Below, one piece after another: positions 1-8,763 of a stretch of DNA of 26,115 nucleotides. Position 1 is the stretch's first letter; each line of letters opens with the position of its first letter. Below the pieces are notes generated by a model. The model saw only the letters and a list, made by a program, of their open reading frames with translations, made no database searches and was not told the origin of the DNA. The translations under genes were made by a program, and so were the position numbers. This stretch comes from a virus: positions 1 through 26,115 of the IMG/VR virus record IMGVR_UViG_3300030104_002975; one strand, written 5' to 3'.

Positions 1-795
1 GTAGGTGTAACCCGACGTATGCTTGAAGACTCAAGATTTTCAGAAATGGAAATGGCTTTGAACGAAGCTAGAAGAGCCGTCGAGCGTCACGTAACACAGC
101 ACTACATCTACACTGTATTCGGTTTATATAAAGCAGAATACGGTACTGGATACAATGGCGCACACATTACAGCAAGTACAACTGAAGCAAACATAACAAC
201 TTTCGCAAACGCTTCACACGGTGGTTTCTACGGGTCTACCCCAACCACAGGTGGAGATGCAGTAAGGATTTATGACTACGGTGAGTATAGCGCAGCAGAT
301 TTGGCCGCTCTCGGTCCAAACACTGGTTCACACTACTTCGCAGCTCAAGACGGTGATACTGATGCAACTGGTGACCTTGGTCTAGCAGATATTACAAGTG
401 CTATGGAGTTAATTAATGCAAAAGGTGGAACAGCAGATACTTTGATGATTTCCCCTTCACATTACAAAACTCTACTCGACTTAGCAGACTTCACTGCACC
501 ATTCTCTGGAAGCGGCGACGCCCAGAAAGGTGGATTGGATTATGTAAACGACGTATCAGCAAGTGGAATTGTCGGACAACTCTACGGACTAAACGTCTAC
601 ATGAACCATTACATACCAAAGAACCGATTCGGTGTCTTTGACATGTCAATGAAGCCAGTAGCTTACGTCGAGAGACGCGGTCTAACCGTAGAAGAAGCTA
701 ACCCCGGATTCGGAATTCAAGGTAGCTACATGACCATGAGATATGGTCTAAAAGTTATCAGACCTGAAGCTGGAGTTATCGTAATCGGCGATTAG
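1..795 (+). CDS. Major capsid protein, C-terminal part (5' end outside window)
   Basis: The reading frame is open from base 1, so the gene begins upstream; 264 codons and a TAG stop are present. The protein reads like the C-terminal part of an HK97-fold coat protein, the shell subunit of tailed viruses. Visible blocks are an amphipathic helix near the left edge (SEMEMALNEARRAVERHV), the core-like stretch ITSAMELINAKGGTADTLMISP, and a late segment KPVAYVERRGLTVEE followed by a Gly-rich, hydrophobic end (RPEAGVIVIGD). Codons are C-ending far more often than downstream (TTC over TTT, TAC over TAT, AAC for Asn), as expected for the most abundant virion protein. The neighbours are structural genes, which supports the call. 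An ATG at base 19 is internal. A different coat-protein lineage is possible because the N-terminus is missing. Confidence 0.72.
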   Translation, partial: VGVTRRMLEDSRFSEMEMALNEARRAVERHVTQHYIYTVFGLYKAEYGTGYNGAHITASTTEANITTFANASHGGFYGSTPTTGGDAVRIYDYGEYSAADLAALGPNTGSHYFAAQDGDTDATGDLGLADITSAMELINAKGGTADTLMISPSHYKTLLDLADFTAPFSGSGDAQKGGLDYVNDVSASGIVGQLYGLNVYMNHYIPKNRFGVFDMSMKPVAYVERRGLTVEEANPGFGIQGSYMTMRYGLKVIRPEAGVIVIGD

Positions 796-824
796 ATATA
801 ACTATCTGACTTAAAATTTTGGTA

Positions 825-853
825 TGGGTGCCACCAATAGAACAAGGCACCCA
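825..853 (+). terminator. Hairpin between coat gene and fibre gene
   Basis: A perfect 8-bp inverted repeat TGGGTGCC / GGCACCCA encloses a 13-base loop, 30 bases after the coat gene stop. A short T run (CTTT) follows, but no strong U tract. A GGAG ribosome site for the next gene begins 6 bases later. It may weaken read-through from the highly expressed coat gene, protect a 3' end, or be a processing site. A second small inverted repeat, AGATA-TAAC-TATCT (794-807), overlaps the coat gene stop. Confidence 0.55.
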
Positions 854-870
854 CTTTAGGAGTATAGCAC

Positions 871-2406
871 ATGGTTAAGGAATACGGTTTAGATAACGAA
901 GCCCTTTCAGGCAACAAACCCAAAAAGGGAATGCCCCTAGTATTAGACGACAGGCTACCCTCCAAACAATATATTAAAAATAAAGTTGACAATAAAGTCA
1001 GCAATGATGCATTTGACGCTACTTGGGACGCTGTAGAAGACGTAGCACCAAGTAAGAATGCAGTTTACGATAAAATAAATTCTCTATCAGCAGTTGGTGA
1101 TGCATTTACTAGAGAGGATGATACCTCTTCGGCAAATGTTAGAGCTAACAAGACTGGTAATTACGCAATAGGCCCAGCTAATTTTACAGGTAAATCAGAC
1201 TGGGATAAGCTCTATGTATCAGGAGGCAATATAAAGACTACTGGTAACTATATTATGCAAAACAATGGGAGCACTATAGGGCCTAGCTCTGGAGAGCTCA
1301 CTTTAGATAGCTCTAATGGAGCCAAAGTTGCTACTAAGTTCGCTATAGGCTCTACTAATCCAAGTGTACCACTAGAAGTAAATTTAGCAGGTTCTACTGC
1401 TAATTTGAACGATGGTACAGGTATAGTGCAAGTAGGTGCAGATGGTGGAGCTAATTTAGCAATTGATGGAAATAAGATTCAAGCTAGAGACGGTAGTGCA
1501 GCAGGAGCACAATTAAATTTAAACACATCAGGTGGAGCAGTAAGCATAGGTTCAGATGGAGTAACCACTACTATTAATGGTAATCTCAATGTAGTAGGAA
1601 CAGCTACCACAACTCTATCTGAGACAGTCAATATTAAAGATTCTTTCGTATTATTAAACTCTGACCAAACTGGCACTAGTGATGCTAATGCAGGTATAGA
1701 GGTAGAGAGAGGTGACTTAACAAACGTAGCAATCAGATGGAATGGTACTGATGATGCGTGGCAATCTACGCTCAATGGTTCTGATTACTATAATATTCTT
1801 ACGACAAACACTGGAGGTACAGTAAACCAAATTAACACTAATGCTGCTTCAGCTTTGTCTTTATCAACTACGTCTAACACCAATGATACTATTAATCTGG
1901 CAGATGTATTCGTACAACATGGTGGAGATACTATGACAGGTGCCTTAACTATAGGTAGTACTGGTAACCAAACAGATAATAGTGGTGATGGTTCTACTAT
2001 GCTAACTGTATTTGGAGGACCATCTACAGGTAATGCAGCTCTTACAGTTAACGGACATCTGAAAGCAGATACCAAATCTTTCGATATACCACACCCTATT
2101 AAGAAAAATATGAGGTTAGTACACGGTACATTAGAAGGACCAGAGTTCGGTATGTATCAGAGAGGAACGTTAGACAAATCACACTCACCCACAGAAGAAA
2201 TACCTTTACCAGCGTATTGGGGTAAGTTAGTTGCAGATTATACCGTGTCGCTTACACCGCACGGTAATTATAATGTATGGTTAGTGGAAAAACATAAGAA
2301 CATGTTCGAAATCAAATCTAATGCAGATGCGATAAATGGTCCATGGTCTTGTGACTGGATTGTAATAGGAAGAAGGAATGACTACCCACTGGAGGTTGAA
2401 CAATAA
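871..2406 (+). CDS. Fibre-like virion protein with FDIPHP-type C-terminal domain
   Basis: This 511-aa protein starts at an ATG 8 bases after GGAG (859-862). The N-terminal ~80 residues contain a short segment NDAFDATWDAVEDVAPSKNA seen in fibre proteins. The middle is low-complexity beta-type sequence rich in Gly, Ser, Thr and Asn. Around residues 255-310 there is a block (LLNSDQTGTSDANAGIEVERG followed by AIRWNGTDDAWQ) that I recognise from structural proteins of marine T4-like phages. From about residue 403 a C-terminal domain begins with FDIPHPIKKNMRLVHGTLEG and contains LPAYWGKLVADYTVSLTPHG, another recurrent phage fibre domain. No enzyme motif is visible. Its place next to the coat gene suggests a head or tail fibre, or an attachment protein for the collagen-like fibre downstream. 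Family recall is unverified. Confidence 0.6.
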   Translation: MVKEYGLDNEALSGNKPKKGMPLVLDDRLPSKQYIKNKVDNKVSNDAFDATWDAVEDVAPSKNAVYDKINSLSAVGDAFTREDDTSSANVRANKTGNYAIGPANFTGKSDWDKLYVSGGNIKTTGNYIMQNNGSTIGPSSGELTLDSSNGAKVATKFAIGSTNPSVPLEVNLAGSTANLNDGTGIVQVGADGGANLAIDGNKIQARDGSAAGAQLNLNTSGGAVSIGSDGVTTTINGNLNVVGTATTTLSETVNIKDSFVLLNSDQTGTSDANAGIEVERGDLTNVAIRWNGTDDAWQSTLNGSDYYNILTTNTGGTVNQINTNAASALSLSTTSNTNDTINLADVFVQHGGDTMTGALTIGSTGNQTDNSGDGSTMLTVFGGPSTGNAALTVNGHLKADTKSFDIPHPIKKNMRLVHGTLEGPEFGMYQRGTLDKSHSPTEEIPLPAYWGKLVADYTVSLTPHGNYNVWLVEKHKNMFEIKSNADAINGPWSCDWIVIGRRNDYPLEVEQ

Positions 2407-2594
2407 TGGCATCAAGTAGAGTAAGAATAGGAGTTGCTGGAGAAACCAACAACGCAGTTATAAGATTTCAAAGAGATAGTGATGATGACGGTGATTTCGA
2501 CGATATTGATATATTAGCATTCGCTTTGAATGTTTCTAATAGCACTGTTACCATCGACGCCTGTGTGATAGATGGAGGGACTTTCGGGTCATAA
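2406..2594 (+). CDS. Small acidic protein, unknown function
   Basis: The gene encodes 62 aa and starts on the last base of the previous stop (TAATG), so it is probably translated by termination-reinitiation. The sequence is beta-rich and acidic, with the run [13 protein letters not shown] at residues 24-36 that looks like a possible divalent-cation-binding loop. It has no signal peptide or membrane segment. Lying between two fibre-type genes, it may be a small accessory or linker protein of the fibre. I do not recognise the family. Confidence 0.6.
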   Translation: MASSRVRIGVAGETNNAVIRFQRDSDDDGDFDDIDILAFALNVSNSTVTIDACVIDGGTFGS

Positions 2595-2596
2595 AC

Positions 2597-5500
2597 ATGG
2601 CAAATAGAATTTACCACAAACGTAGTGCAAAGGGGTCAGACGTGCCCTCTAATGCAGATTTAGAATTAGGTGAATTGGCAATCAATACGTATGATGGTAA
2701 ACTATTTACTAAAAAAGATGATGGTAGTCCAAGCATTGTAGAATTAGGTGACAAAGGTCAGAAAGGAGATATAGGAAGCACAGGTGCTCAAGGACCTGCT
2801 GGACCACAAGGAGACCAAGGAGATAAAGGTCTAAAAGGTGTAACAGGAGATAAGGGAACTACTGGCGACAAAGGTCAAAAAGGTGGAGACGGGCCTTCAG
2901 GTCCCGGTGGACCACAAGGAGACAAAGGTCAGAAAGGTGTTACAGGTGACGGAGGACCAACTGGACCTACAGGACCACAAGGTTCACAAGGAGAAAAAGG
3001 TAGTTTAGGAGATAAAGGAGCTACTGGTGCAACTGGACCACAAGGAGATAAAGGTCAACAGGGAGCTACTGGTGTTGATGGACCTACTGGACCACAAGGT
3101 GGTAAAGGAGAACCCGGCGAGAAAGGTACTACTGGTGCTGGTGGACCACAAGGAGATAAAGGTGCTACAGGTGCTGGAGGAGACAAAGGTCAGAAAGGTG
3201 TAACTGGAGATACAGGACCACAAGGAACTCAAGGACCTACTGGACCACAAGGAACTACTGGACCACAAGGTGGGAAGGGAGAACCCGGTGAAAAGGGAGC
3301 TACAGGTGCTGGTGGAGCACAAGGAGATAAAGGTGCTACAGGTGCTGGAGGAGACAAAGGTCAGAAAGGTGTAACTGGAGATACAGGACCACAAGGAGAC
3401 CAAGGACCACAAGGAGCTCAGGGACCTCAAGGTGATAAAGGTTCAACTGGAGATAAAGGTGCTACTGGTGCACAAGGACCTCAAGGAACTACAGGACCAA
3501 CAGGACCACAAGGACCTGCTGGCGGTGATGGTTCTGATGGAGATAAAGGAGCTACAGGAGCTGCTGGACCTCAAGGTGATAAAGGACAAAAAGGTGTAAC
3601 AGGCGCTGACGGACCACAAGGACCTCAAGGTGCTACTGGACCACAAGGAGATAAGGGTGCTACAGGTGCTCAAGGACCTACTGGACCTGACGGACCTACT
3701 GGACCTCAAGGAACTGCTGGAGACAAAGGTGCTACTGGTGCTACTGGACCTCAAGGAGATAAGGGAGCTACAGGCGCTCAAGGACCTCAAGGTGCTCAAG
3801 GAGACAAAGGTGCTACAGGAGCTACAGGACCACAAGGTGGTAAAGGAGCTACTGGTGCTACTGGACCTCAGGGAGACAAAGGAGCACAAGGAGATAAAGG
3901 TATTAAAGGAGAAGTTTCATTACCTGCTTCTACTTTCTTAATGCATGTAGATTTAACAGATACTACTACTGCACCATCAACAAACGGAGAGATTGTTTTA
4001 AACCATGCTACACTAGCAAACGTTACACAATTATCTATTTTCGAAGATGATGAGAGTGGTGGTACACTAGATAATATTCTAGCAGATATGTTAGTAACTG
4101 GTAATAGAATTAAAATAGAAAAGAAAGATGACATAACTAACTATGTTACTTTCGAAATGACTGGCAATGGTTCTGACCAAGGAGATTACAGAAACGTTGC
4201 AGTTTCACATGAGGGCGGGGCAAGTGGTGCAGTCACTTCTACCTTCTCTGATGAAGATGATGTTTATTTTTCCCTTTCGATGAAAGGAGATACAGGACCT
4301 CAAGGACCTGTTGGACCTCAAGGACCAACTGGACCTCAAGGGGATAAAGGTACTGCTGGAGACAAAGGTGCCACTGGTGCAACAGGAGACAAAGGTGCTA
4401 CTGGTGCTACTGGACCTCAAGGACCTCAAGGAGCTAAAGGAGCTACAGGAGCTGTCGGACCTGATGGACCTACAGGACCACAAGGTGATAAGGGTGCAGC
4501 TGGAGATAAAGGAGCTACAGGAGCCCAAGGACCTACAGGAAGCACAGGACCACAAGGACCTGATGGAGATAAAGGAGCTACAGGAGCTGCTGGTGACAAA
4601 GGTGCTACTGGTGCTACAGGACCACAAGGACCTCAAGGTGACCAAGGAGATAAGGGTGCTACTGGTGCAACCGGACCTCAAGGTCCACAAGGTGATAAGG
4701 GTGTTACTGGAGCTCAAGGACCTACTGGAACTACAGGACCTACAGGACCAGACGGAGATAAAGGTGCAACTGGAGCTACAGGACCAGATGGACCTGATGG
4801 ACCTCAAGGACCACAAGGTGCTCAAGGAGCTAAAGGACAAACTGGTGCTCAAGGACCTACTGGAGATAAAGGTACTGCTGGAGATAAAGGTGCTACTGGT
4901 GCACAAGGACCTACAGGTGATAAAGGAGCTACAGGAGCTACAGGACCACAAGGACCTCAAGGTGCAACAGGACCTGATGGACCTCAAGGAGCTAAAGGAC
5001 AAACTGGTGCTCAAGGACCTACTGGAGACCAAGGACCTGATGGTGACAAAGGAGCTACAGGAGCAGCTGGACCACAAGGAGATAAGGGAGCTACAGGAGC
5101 TACAGGACCTACAGGACCTACTGGACCTACTGGACCTCAAGGACCACAAGGTGCAACAGGAGATAAAGGTGCAACTGGTGATAAAGGAGCTCAAGGTGCA
5201 CAAGGTGACAAGGGTGTAACTGGAGCTACAGGACCAGACGGACCTGATGGGGACAAAGGAGCTACAGGTGCTCAAGGACCACAAGGAGATAAAGGTGCTG
5301 GTGGAGACAAGGGTGCTCAAGGAGCTGCTGGTGACAAAGGTGCCACTGGTGCAACAGGAGACCAAGGACCACAAGGTAGTAAAGGAGCTACTGGTGCACA
5401 AGGAGCTGTTGGACCTGATGGACCAACTGGACCTACAGGACCTCAAGGTTCTAAAGGAGCAACTGGTGCAACTGGACCTCAAGGACCTATTGGAGATAAA

Positions 5501-7885
5501 GGAGGCAAAGGAGCAACCGGAGACCAAGGTCCACAAGGAGATAAAGGATTAAAAGGTGCTGGTGGTGACAAAGGAGCTACAGGAGCTACAGGACCAGACG
5601 GACCTACAGGACCTGATGGACCAACTGGACCACAAGGTGCTAAAGGTGCTACAGGAGCAGTTGGACCACAAGGAGACAAAGGTGCTGCTGGTGACAAAGG
5701 TGTCACAGGTGCTCAAGGACCTCAAGGTGCTCAAGGAGCTACAGGACCTGATGGAGCTGACGGTGATAAAGGAGCTACTGGAGCTGCTGGTGATAAAGGA
5801 GCTACTGGAGCTGCTGGTGACAAAGGTGCTACTGGTGCTACAGGACCAGACGGACCTACAGGACCAGATGGACCAACTGGACCAGCAGGTGCTAAAGGTG
5901 CTACAGGAGCAGTTGGACCACAAGGTGACAAGGGTGCTGCTGGAGACAAAGGTGTTACAGGTGCTCAAGGACCTCAAGGTGCTCAAGGAGCTCAAGGAGC
6001 TCAAGGAGCTACAGGACCAGATGGACCTGATGGACCTGCTGGACCAGATGGAGACAAAGGAGCTACAGGAGCTGCTGGTGACAAAGGTGCCACAGGAGCA
6101 GCTGGAGATAAAGGTGCTACAGGAGCTACAGGACCTGATGGACCTGATGGACCTGCTGGACCAACTGGACCACAAGGTAGTAAAGGTGCTACAGGAGCAG
6201 TTGGACCACAAGGAGACAAAGGTGCTGGTGGTGACAAAGGTGCTACAGGAGCAGCTGGACCACAAGGACCTCAAGGTGCTCAAGGTGCACAAGGAGCTCA
6301 AGGTGCTACAGGACCTGATGGACCTGCTGGACCAGATGGGGACAAAGGAGCTACAGGAGCTGCTGGAGATAAAGGTGCTACAGGAGCAGCTGGTGACAAA
6401 GGTGCTACAGGAGCTACAGGACCTGATGGACCACAAGGACCTGCTGGACCAACTGGACCACAAGGTGCTAAAGGAGCTACAGGTGCTCAAGGTGACAAAG
6501 GTGCTGCTGGTGACAAAGGTGTTACAGGTGCTCAAGGACCTCAGGGTGCTCAAGGAGCTCAAGGAGCTCAAGGTGCTACAGGACCAGATGGACCTGATGG
6601 ACCTGCTGGACCAGATGGAGACAAAGGAGCTACAGGAGCAGCTGGACCACAAGGACCTGCTGGAAGCACAGGACCTGCTGGACCACAAGGTGCGAAAGGT
6701 GCTGGTGGTGACAAAGGACCAACTGGTGAACCTGCTGGTTTACAATATAACTTTGACACAAACACATCAATGGGCGACCCCGGTTCTGGAGAATTTAGAT
6801 TAAACAATACAACAGCGGCCAGTATTACTGGTTTAGCAATATCAGTATTTGACCAGAACGCTGGTTCAAATTCATTATATGACTATCTAGACGCATATGA
6901 TGGTTCACCAACAGATATACGTTTAGTATCCATGGAAGATAATACTGATTTTATAATTTTACAAACAGATGAATCTACAGCCTATCAAACAGATATGGCT
7001 AATACACATGTGTTTATTACAATATCAACTGTAAAAGCTAAGAGTGATACCTCGGTAAGTAATATATTCTCATCAGGTAGAACAGTACAGATGACATTCG
7101 CAGCCTCAGGAGCTAAAGGACAGAAAGGTGCCGCTGGAGGCACTGGACCTGCTGGACCAACTGGACCACAAGGAAGCGCAGGACCACAAGGACCTGCTGG
7201 ACCAACTGGACCACAAGGTGGTAAAGGTCAGAAAGGAGAAGAAGGTTCTGGCGGTGGCGGTGGAGGTAAAGGTCAAAAAGGAGAGCCCGGAACTACAGGA
7301 CCACAAGGACCTCAAGGTGCACAAGGTGCGCAAGGAAGCACAGGTTCTGCTGGAGACAAAGGAGCTACTGGTGCTCAAGGACCTGCTGGACCACAAGGAC
7401 CTGCTGGACCAACTGGACCACAAGGTGGTAAAGGTCAGAAAGGAGAAGAAGGTGGTGGAGGCTCTGGTTCTAAAGGACAAAAAGGTGAAGTCGGCGGTAC
7501 AGGACCACAAGGACCTGCTGGACCAACTGGACCACAAGGACCTAGCGGAACTGGACCAACTGGACCTACAGGACCACAAGGTTCACAAGGTTCACAAGGT
7601 TCTAAAGGAGCAACTGGTGCAACAGGACCTCAGGGACCTGCTGGACCTACAGGACCTACAGGACCATCTGGCGGTGGTGGTGGAGGAAGTGCACCAACAT
7701 TTAGTGCAGACGCATCTGCTGGAACAATAGATTCAATGGGAGGACCAATCAATGTGATTAGCCCAGCAGCAGGACCAATAACGTTTGACCACCCACCAAT
7801 GATAGGAGCAGGTAATGTTGCAGGTTACTTAGCATTTGTTGCGTCAAATGGTACTACATACTACGTACCAGCATGGGCGCCATAA
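2597..7885 (+). CDS. Giant collagen-like fibre protein
   Basis: This 1762-aa virion fibre is dominated by Gly-X-Y repeats. Residues 1-50 form a phage fibre N-terminal motif ([20 protein letters not shown] then [16 protein letters not shown]), probably for attachment. Collagen blocks span about residues 51-438, 563-1377 and 1505-1690, roughly 460 triplets dominated by [12 protein letters not shown] and GPD. Two related globular domains of ~125 residues interrupt them at about 439-562 and 1378-1504. A Gly6 run then leads to a ~65-residue C-terminal domain from about residue 1698 that may trimerise or bind a receptor. Proline is almost confined to the X position, so prolyl hydroxylation is not needed. 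The start has only a distant GGAGGGA (2574-2580), two bases after the previous stop. The gene lies between coat and neck genes, so it could be a head fibre, although a tail fibre is the default reading. Confidence 0.9.
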   Translation: MANRIYHKRSAKGSDVPSNADLELGELAINTYDGKLFTKKDDGSPSIVELGDKGQKGDIGSTGAQGPAGPQGDQGDKGLKGVTGDKGTTGDKGQKGGDGPSGPGGPQGDKGQKGVTGDGGPTGPTGPQGSQGEKGSLGDKGATGATGPQGDKGQQGATGVDGPTGPQGGKGEPGEKGTTGAGGPQGDKGATGAGGDKGQKGVTGDTGPQGTQGPTGPQGTTGPQGGKGEPGEKGATGAGGAQGDKGATGAGGDKGQKGVTGDTGPQGDQGPQGAQGPQGDKGSTGDKGATGAQGPQGTTGPTGPQGPAGGDGSDGDKGATGAAGPQGDKGQKGVTGADGPQGPQGATGPQGDKGATGAQGPTGPDGPTGPQGTAGDKGATGATGPQGDKGATGAQGPQGAQGDKGATGATGPQGGKGATGATGPQGDKGAQGDKGIKGEVSLPASTFLMHVDLTDTTTAPSTNGEIVLNHATLANVTQLSIFEDDESGGTLDNILADMLVTGNRIKIEKKDDITNYVTFEMTGNGSDQGDYRNVAVSHEGGASGAVTSTFSDEDDVYFSLSMKGDTGPQGPVGPQGPTGPQGDKGTAGDKGATGATGDKGATGATGPQGPQGAKGATGAVGPDGPTGPQGDKGAAGDKGATGAQGPTGSTGPQGPDGDKGATGAAGDKGATGATGPQGPQGDQGDKGATGATGPQGPQGDKGVTGAQGPTGTTGPTGPDGDKGATGATGPDGPDGPQGPQGAQGAKGQTGAQGPTGDKGTAGDKGATGAQGPTGDKGATGATGPQGPQGATGPDGPQGAKGQTGAQGPTGDQGPDGDKGATGAAGPQGDKGATGATGPTGPTGPTGPQGPQGATGDKGATGDKGAQGAQGDKGVTGATGPDGPDGDKGATGAQGPQGDKGAGGDKGAQGAAGDKGATGATGDQGPQGSKGATGAQGAVGPDGPTGPTGPQGSKGATGATGPQGPIGDKGGKGATGDQGPQGDKGLKGAGGDKGATGATGPDGPTGPDGPTGPQGAKGATGAVGPQGDKGAAGDKGVTGAQGPQGAQGATGPDGADGDKGATGAAGDKGATGAAGDKGATGATGPDGPTGPDGPTGPAGAKGATGAVGPQGDKGAAGDKGVTGAQGPQGAQGAQGAQGATGPDGPDGPAGPDGDKGATGAAGDKGATGAAGDKGATGATGPDGPDGPAGPTGPQGSKGATGAVGPQGDKGAGGDKGATGAAGPQGPQGAQGAQGAQGATGPDGPAGPDGDKGATGAAGDKGATGAAGDKGATGATGPDGPQGPAGPTGPQGAKGATGAQGDKGAAGDKGVTGAQGPQGAQGAQGAQGATGPDGPDGPAGPDGDKGATGAAGPQGPAGSTGPAGPQGAKGAGGDKGPTGEPAGLQYNFDTNTSMGDPGSGEFRLNNTTAASITGLAISVFDQNAGSNSLYDYLDAYDGSPTDIRLVSMEDNTDFIILQTDESTAYQTDMANTHVFITISTVKAKSDTSVSNIFSSGRTVQMTFAASGAKGQKGAAGGTGPAGPTGPQGSAGPQGPAGPTGPQGGKGQKGEEGSGGGGGGKGQKGEPGTTGPQGPQGAQGAQGSTGSAGDKGATGAQGPAGPQGPAGPTGPQGGKGQKGEEGGGGSGSKGQKGEVGGTGPQGPAGPTGPQGPSGTGPTGPTGPQGSQGSQGSKGATGATGPQGPAGPTGPTGPSGGGGGGSAPTFSADASAGTIDSMGGPINVISPAAGPITFDHPPMIGAGNVAGYLAFVASNGTTYYVPAWAP
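5564..6679 (+). repeat. Higher-order tandem repeats in the collagen gene
   Basis: Inside the second collagen block, units beginning [11 protein letters not shown] start at 5564, 5816, 6104 and 6392, giving periods of 252, 288 and 288 bases (28, 32 and 32 triplets). Each unit then runs through GPDGP.., (A/S)[14 protein letters not shown] (shortened in the fourth unit) and GPQGAQGA.. segments in the same order. The fourth copy diverges near 6640. Synonymous Gly codons (GGA/GGT) differ between copies. This looks like repeated duplication within the gene followed by divergence. Confidence 0.8.
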
Positions 7886-7895
7886 GGAGTATAAG

Positions 7896-8105
7896 ATGGA
7901 AGAAAAGGAAAAAATAGAACTATTGATTCGCATGGATGAAAGGATTAAGAACATTTATAACAGAATGGACAAGTTCGAAACCCTTTTCACAAATCATTTA
8001 GCGCACCACGAGATGTGGGAAGAAGATATTAAAAGACAAGTACGCTGGTTGGTAGGTGCAGCTTTGACAGCAGCTACTGGAGCTGGCGCATGGGGGATGA
8101 TGTAA
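7896..8105 (+). CDS. Small coiled-coil plus membrane-segment protein, holin-like
   Basis: The gene encodes 69 aa, starting at the ATG placed 6 bases after GGAG (7886-7889) and just after the collagen gene stop; an in-frame ATG at 7836 lies inside that gene and is rejected. Residues 1-45 are highly charged and likely helical (MEEKEKIELLIRMDERIKNI and on). Residues 51-69 (WLVGAALTAATGAGAWGMM) form one small-residue-rich hydrophobic segment. The layout resembles XhlA-type haemolysin/holin partners: a cytoplasmic helix followed by one C-terminal membrane span. It could equally be a small virion or scaffold protein. No endolysin gene is in the window to support lysis. Confidence 0.5.
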   Translation: MEEKEKIELLIRMDERIKNIYNRMDKFETLFTNHLAHHEMWEEDIKRQVRWLVGAALTAATGAGAWGMM

Positions 8106-8290
8106 TGGCAAAAAAGAAATCAAAATCAAGAGTTAACGAAGCAGGAAATTATACCAAACCTACTATGAGAAAAAGATTATTTAACAGAATCAAAGCAGGT
8201 AGTAAAGGTGGAGCACCCGGACAATGGTCCGCAAGAAAGGCACAGATGCTAGCAAAACAATACAAAGCTAATGGTGGAGGCTACCGTTAA
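8105..8290 (+). CDS. Small basic protein (NYTKP...GQWSARKAQ family)
   Basis: The gene encodes 61 aa. ATG 8105 overlaps the previous stop as TAATG and has GGGGG (8092-8096) upstream; an ATG at 8090 in the same frame is inside the preceding gene. The protein is strongly basic. It carries a conserved-looking core NYTKPTMRKRLFNRIKAG, then GQWSARKAQMLAKQYK and a C-terminal GGGYR. I recall near-identical small proteins in marine cyanophages and other marine viruses, with no known function. The charge suggests nucleic-acid binding, perhaps packaged with the genome, but that is inference. Confidence 0.7.
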   Translation: MAKKKSKSRVNEAGNYTKPTMRKRLFNRIKAGSKGGAPGQWSARKAQMLAKQYKANGGGYR

Positions 8291-8535
8291 TGGTTAAGAA
8301 GAAATCCCAAAAATCATTGTCTACTTGGACTAAACAAAAATGGGATTATATTTCCAAGGCTGATAAGAAGAAGCCTAAATCAAAGAGGGGACGTTATCTC
8401 CCTAAGAGTGTTAGAGCAGGACTAACTAAATCTCAAAAAGCAGCTGAGAATCGTAAGAAACGTAAAGCTGGTGGAGTTGGTAGTCGTGCTAAATATTCTA
8501 AAAAGGTAGCAAAAGCAGTAAGGAGGTCTAAATGA
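8290..8535 (+). CDS. Small very basic protein
   Basis: The gene encodes 81 aa and starts in a TAATG overlap with the previous stop. About a third of residues are Lys or Arg. An N-terminal motif LSTWTKQKWDYISK is followed by Lys/Arg-rich segments (KKPKSKRGRYLP, ENRKKRKAGG and a KAVRRSK end). It looks like one of the small basic marine-phage proteins with a W-x-K-x-x-W start. The last codons contain AGGAGG, the ribosome site for the next tiny gene. A role in DNA condensation or head maturation is possible; nothing in the sequence proves it. Confidence 0.65.
   Translation: MVKKKSQKSLSTWTKQKWDYISKADKKKPKSKRGRYLPKSVRAGLTKSQKAAENRKKRKAGGVGSRAKYSKKVAKAVRRSK
8521..8526 (+). promoter_or_regulatory. 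Perfect Shine-Dalgarno AGGAGG
   Basis: AGGAGG ends 8 bases before ATG 8535 (5 before ATG 8532). It is the strongest ribosome site in the window and lies in the end of the preceding gene. It decides that the tiny reading frame starting at 8532/8535 is a real gene. Confidence 0.75.
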
Positions 8536-8591
8536 TGGCTTATAAAACAAAGAAGAAGAAAACATCAAAAAAGAAAAAGTATGGCTATTGA
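8535..8591 (+). CDS. 18-aa lysine-rich microprotein
   Basis: The frame reads MAYKTKKKKTSKKKKYGY and ends in TGA; an ATG immediately upstream (8532) would add one Met. Ten of 18 residues are Lys. A perfect AGGAGG sits 8 bases upstream, and the ATG overlaps the previous stop (ATGATG/TGA). It overlaps the next gene by 11 bases. That gene has no ribosome site of its own, so translation of this peptide probably delivers ribosomes to it. It may act as a DNA-binding peptide or only as a coupling leader. Confidence 0.6.
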   Translation: MAYKTKKKKTSKKKKYGY

Positions 8592-8763
8592 GAAAATTAA
8601 GGGTGTTAGTCTAGCTGGACTTAACAAAAGACAAGTAACAGCGATGAAAAGACATGGTAAACACCACACAGCGAAACACCTTAGAGCTATGGTTGTAGCA
8701 ATGAAAAAGGGTGAATCTTTTACACAGTCTCACAAGACTGCGATGAAAAAGGCAGGTAAATAA
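8581..8763 (+). CDS. Small basic His/Lys-rich protein
   Basis: The gene encodes 60 aa, starting inside the microprotein frame; the upstream sequence is A-rich with no Shine-Dalgarno, so it depends on coupling. The pattern LNKRQVTAMKRHGKHHTAKH followed by AMVVAMKKGESFTQSHKTAM is one I recall from small marine-phage proteins of unknown role (a helix-rich, HHT..H and SFT.SHK.AM type). Clusters of His (HGKHHTAKH, residues 22-30) could bind metal. Like its neighbours it is strongly basic. Confidence 0.65.
   Translation: MAIEKIKGVSLAGLNKRQVTAMKRHGKHHTAKHLRAMVVAMKKGESFTQSHKTAMKKAGK

Noticed and set aside
5564-6679. CRISPR array or DNA-level regulatory repeats
   Set aside because: The repeats are in frame with 9-base periodicity and vary at synonymous positions; they are protein repeats.
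2747-7667. Eukaryotic collagen contamination
   Set aside because: There are no introns, Y-position proline is nearly absent, a phage fibre N-terminus is present, and the gene is flanked by virion genes with the same site avoidance.
3005-7730. Many long open frames on both strands in the collagen region (Ser-rich on the minus strand, Leu/Asp/Lys-rich in the shifted plus frame)
   Set aside because: They are shadows of the biased GGN-repeat sequence: low-complexity products, no ribosome sites, fully covered by the 1762-aa gene.
7836-7895. Earlier start for the 69-aa coiled-coil protein
   Set aside because: It overlaps the end of the collagen gene; ATG 7896 has GGAG at good spacing.
8090-8104. 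Earlier start (ATG 8090) for the 61-aa basic protein
   Set aside because: It lies inside the preceding gene, adds non-family residues, and the TAATG start at 8105 matches the pattern of other junctions.
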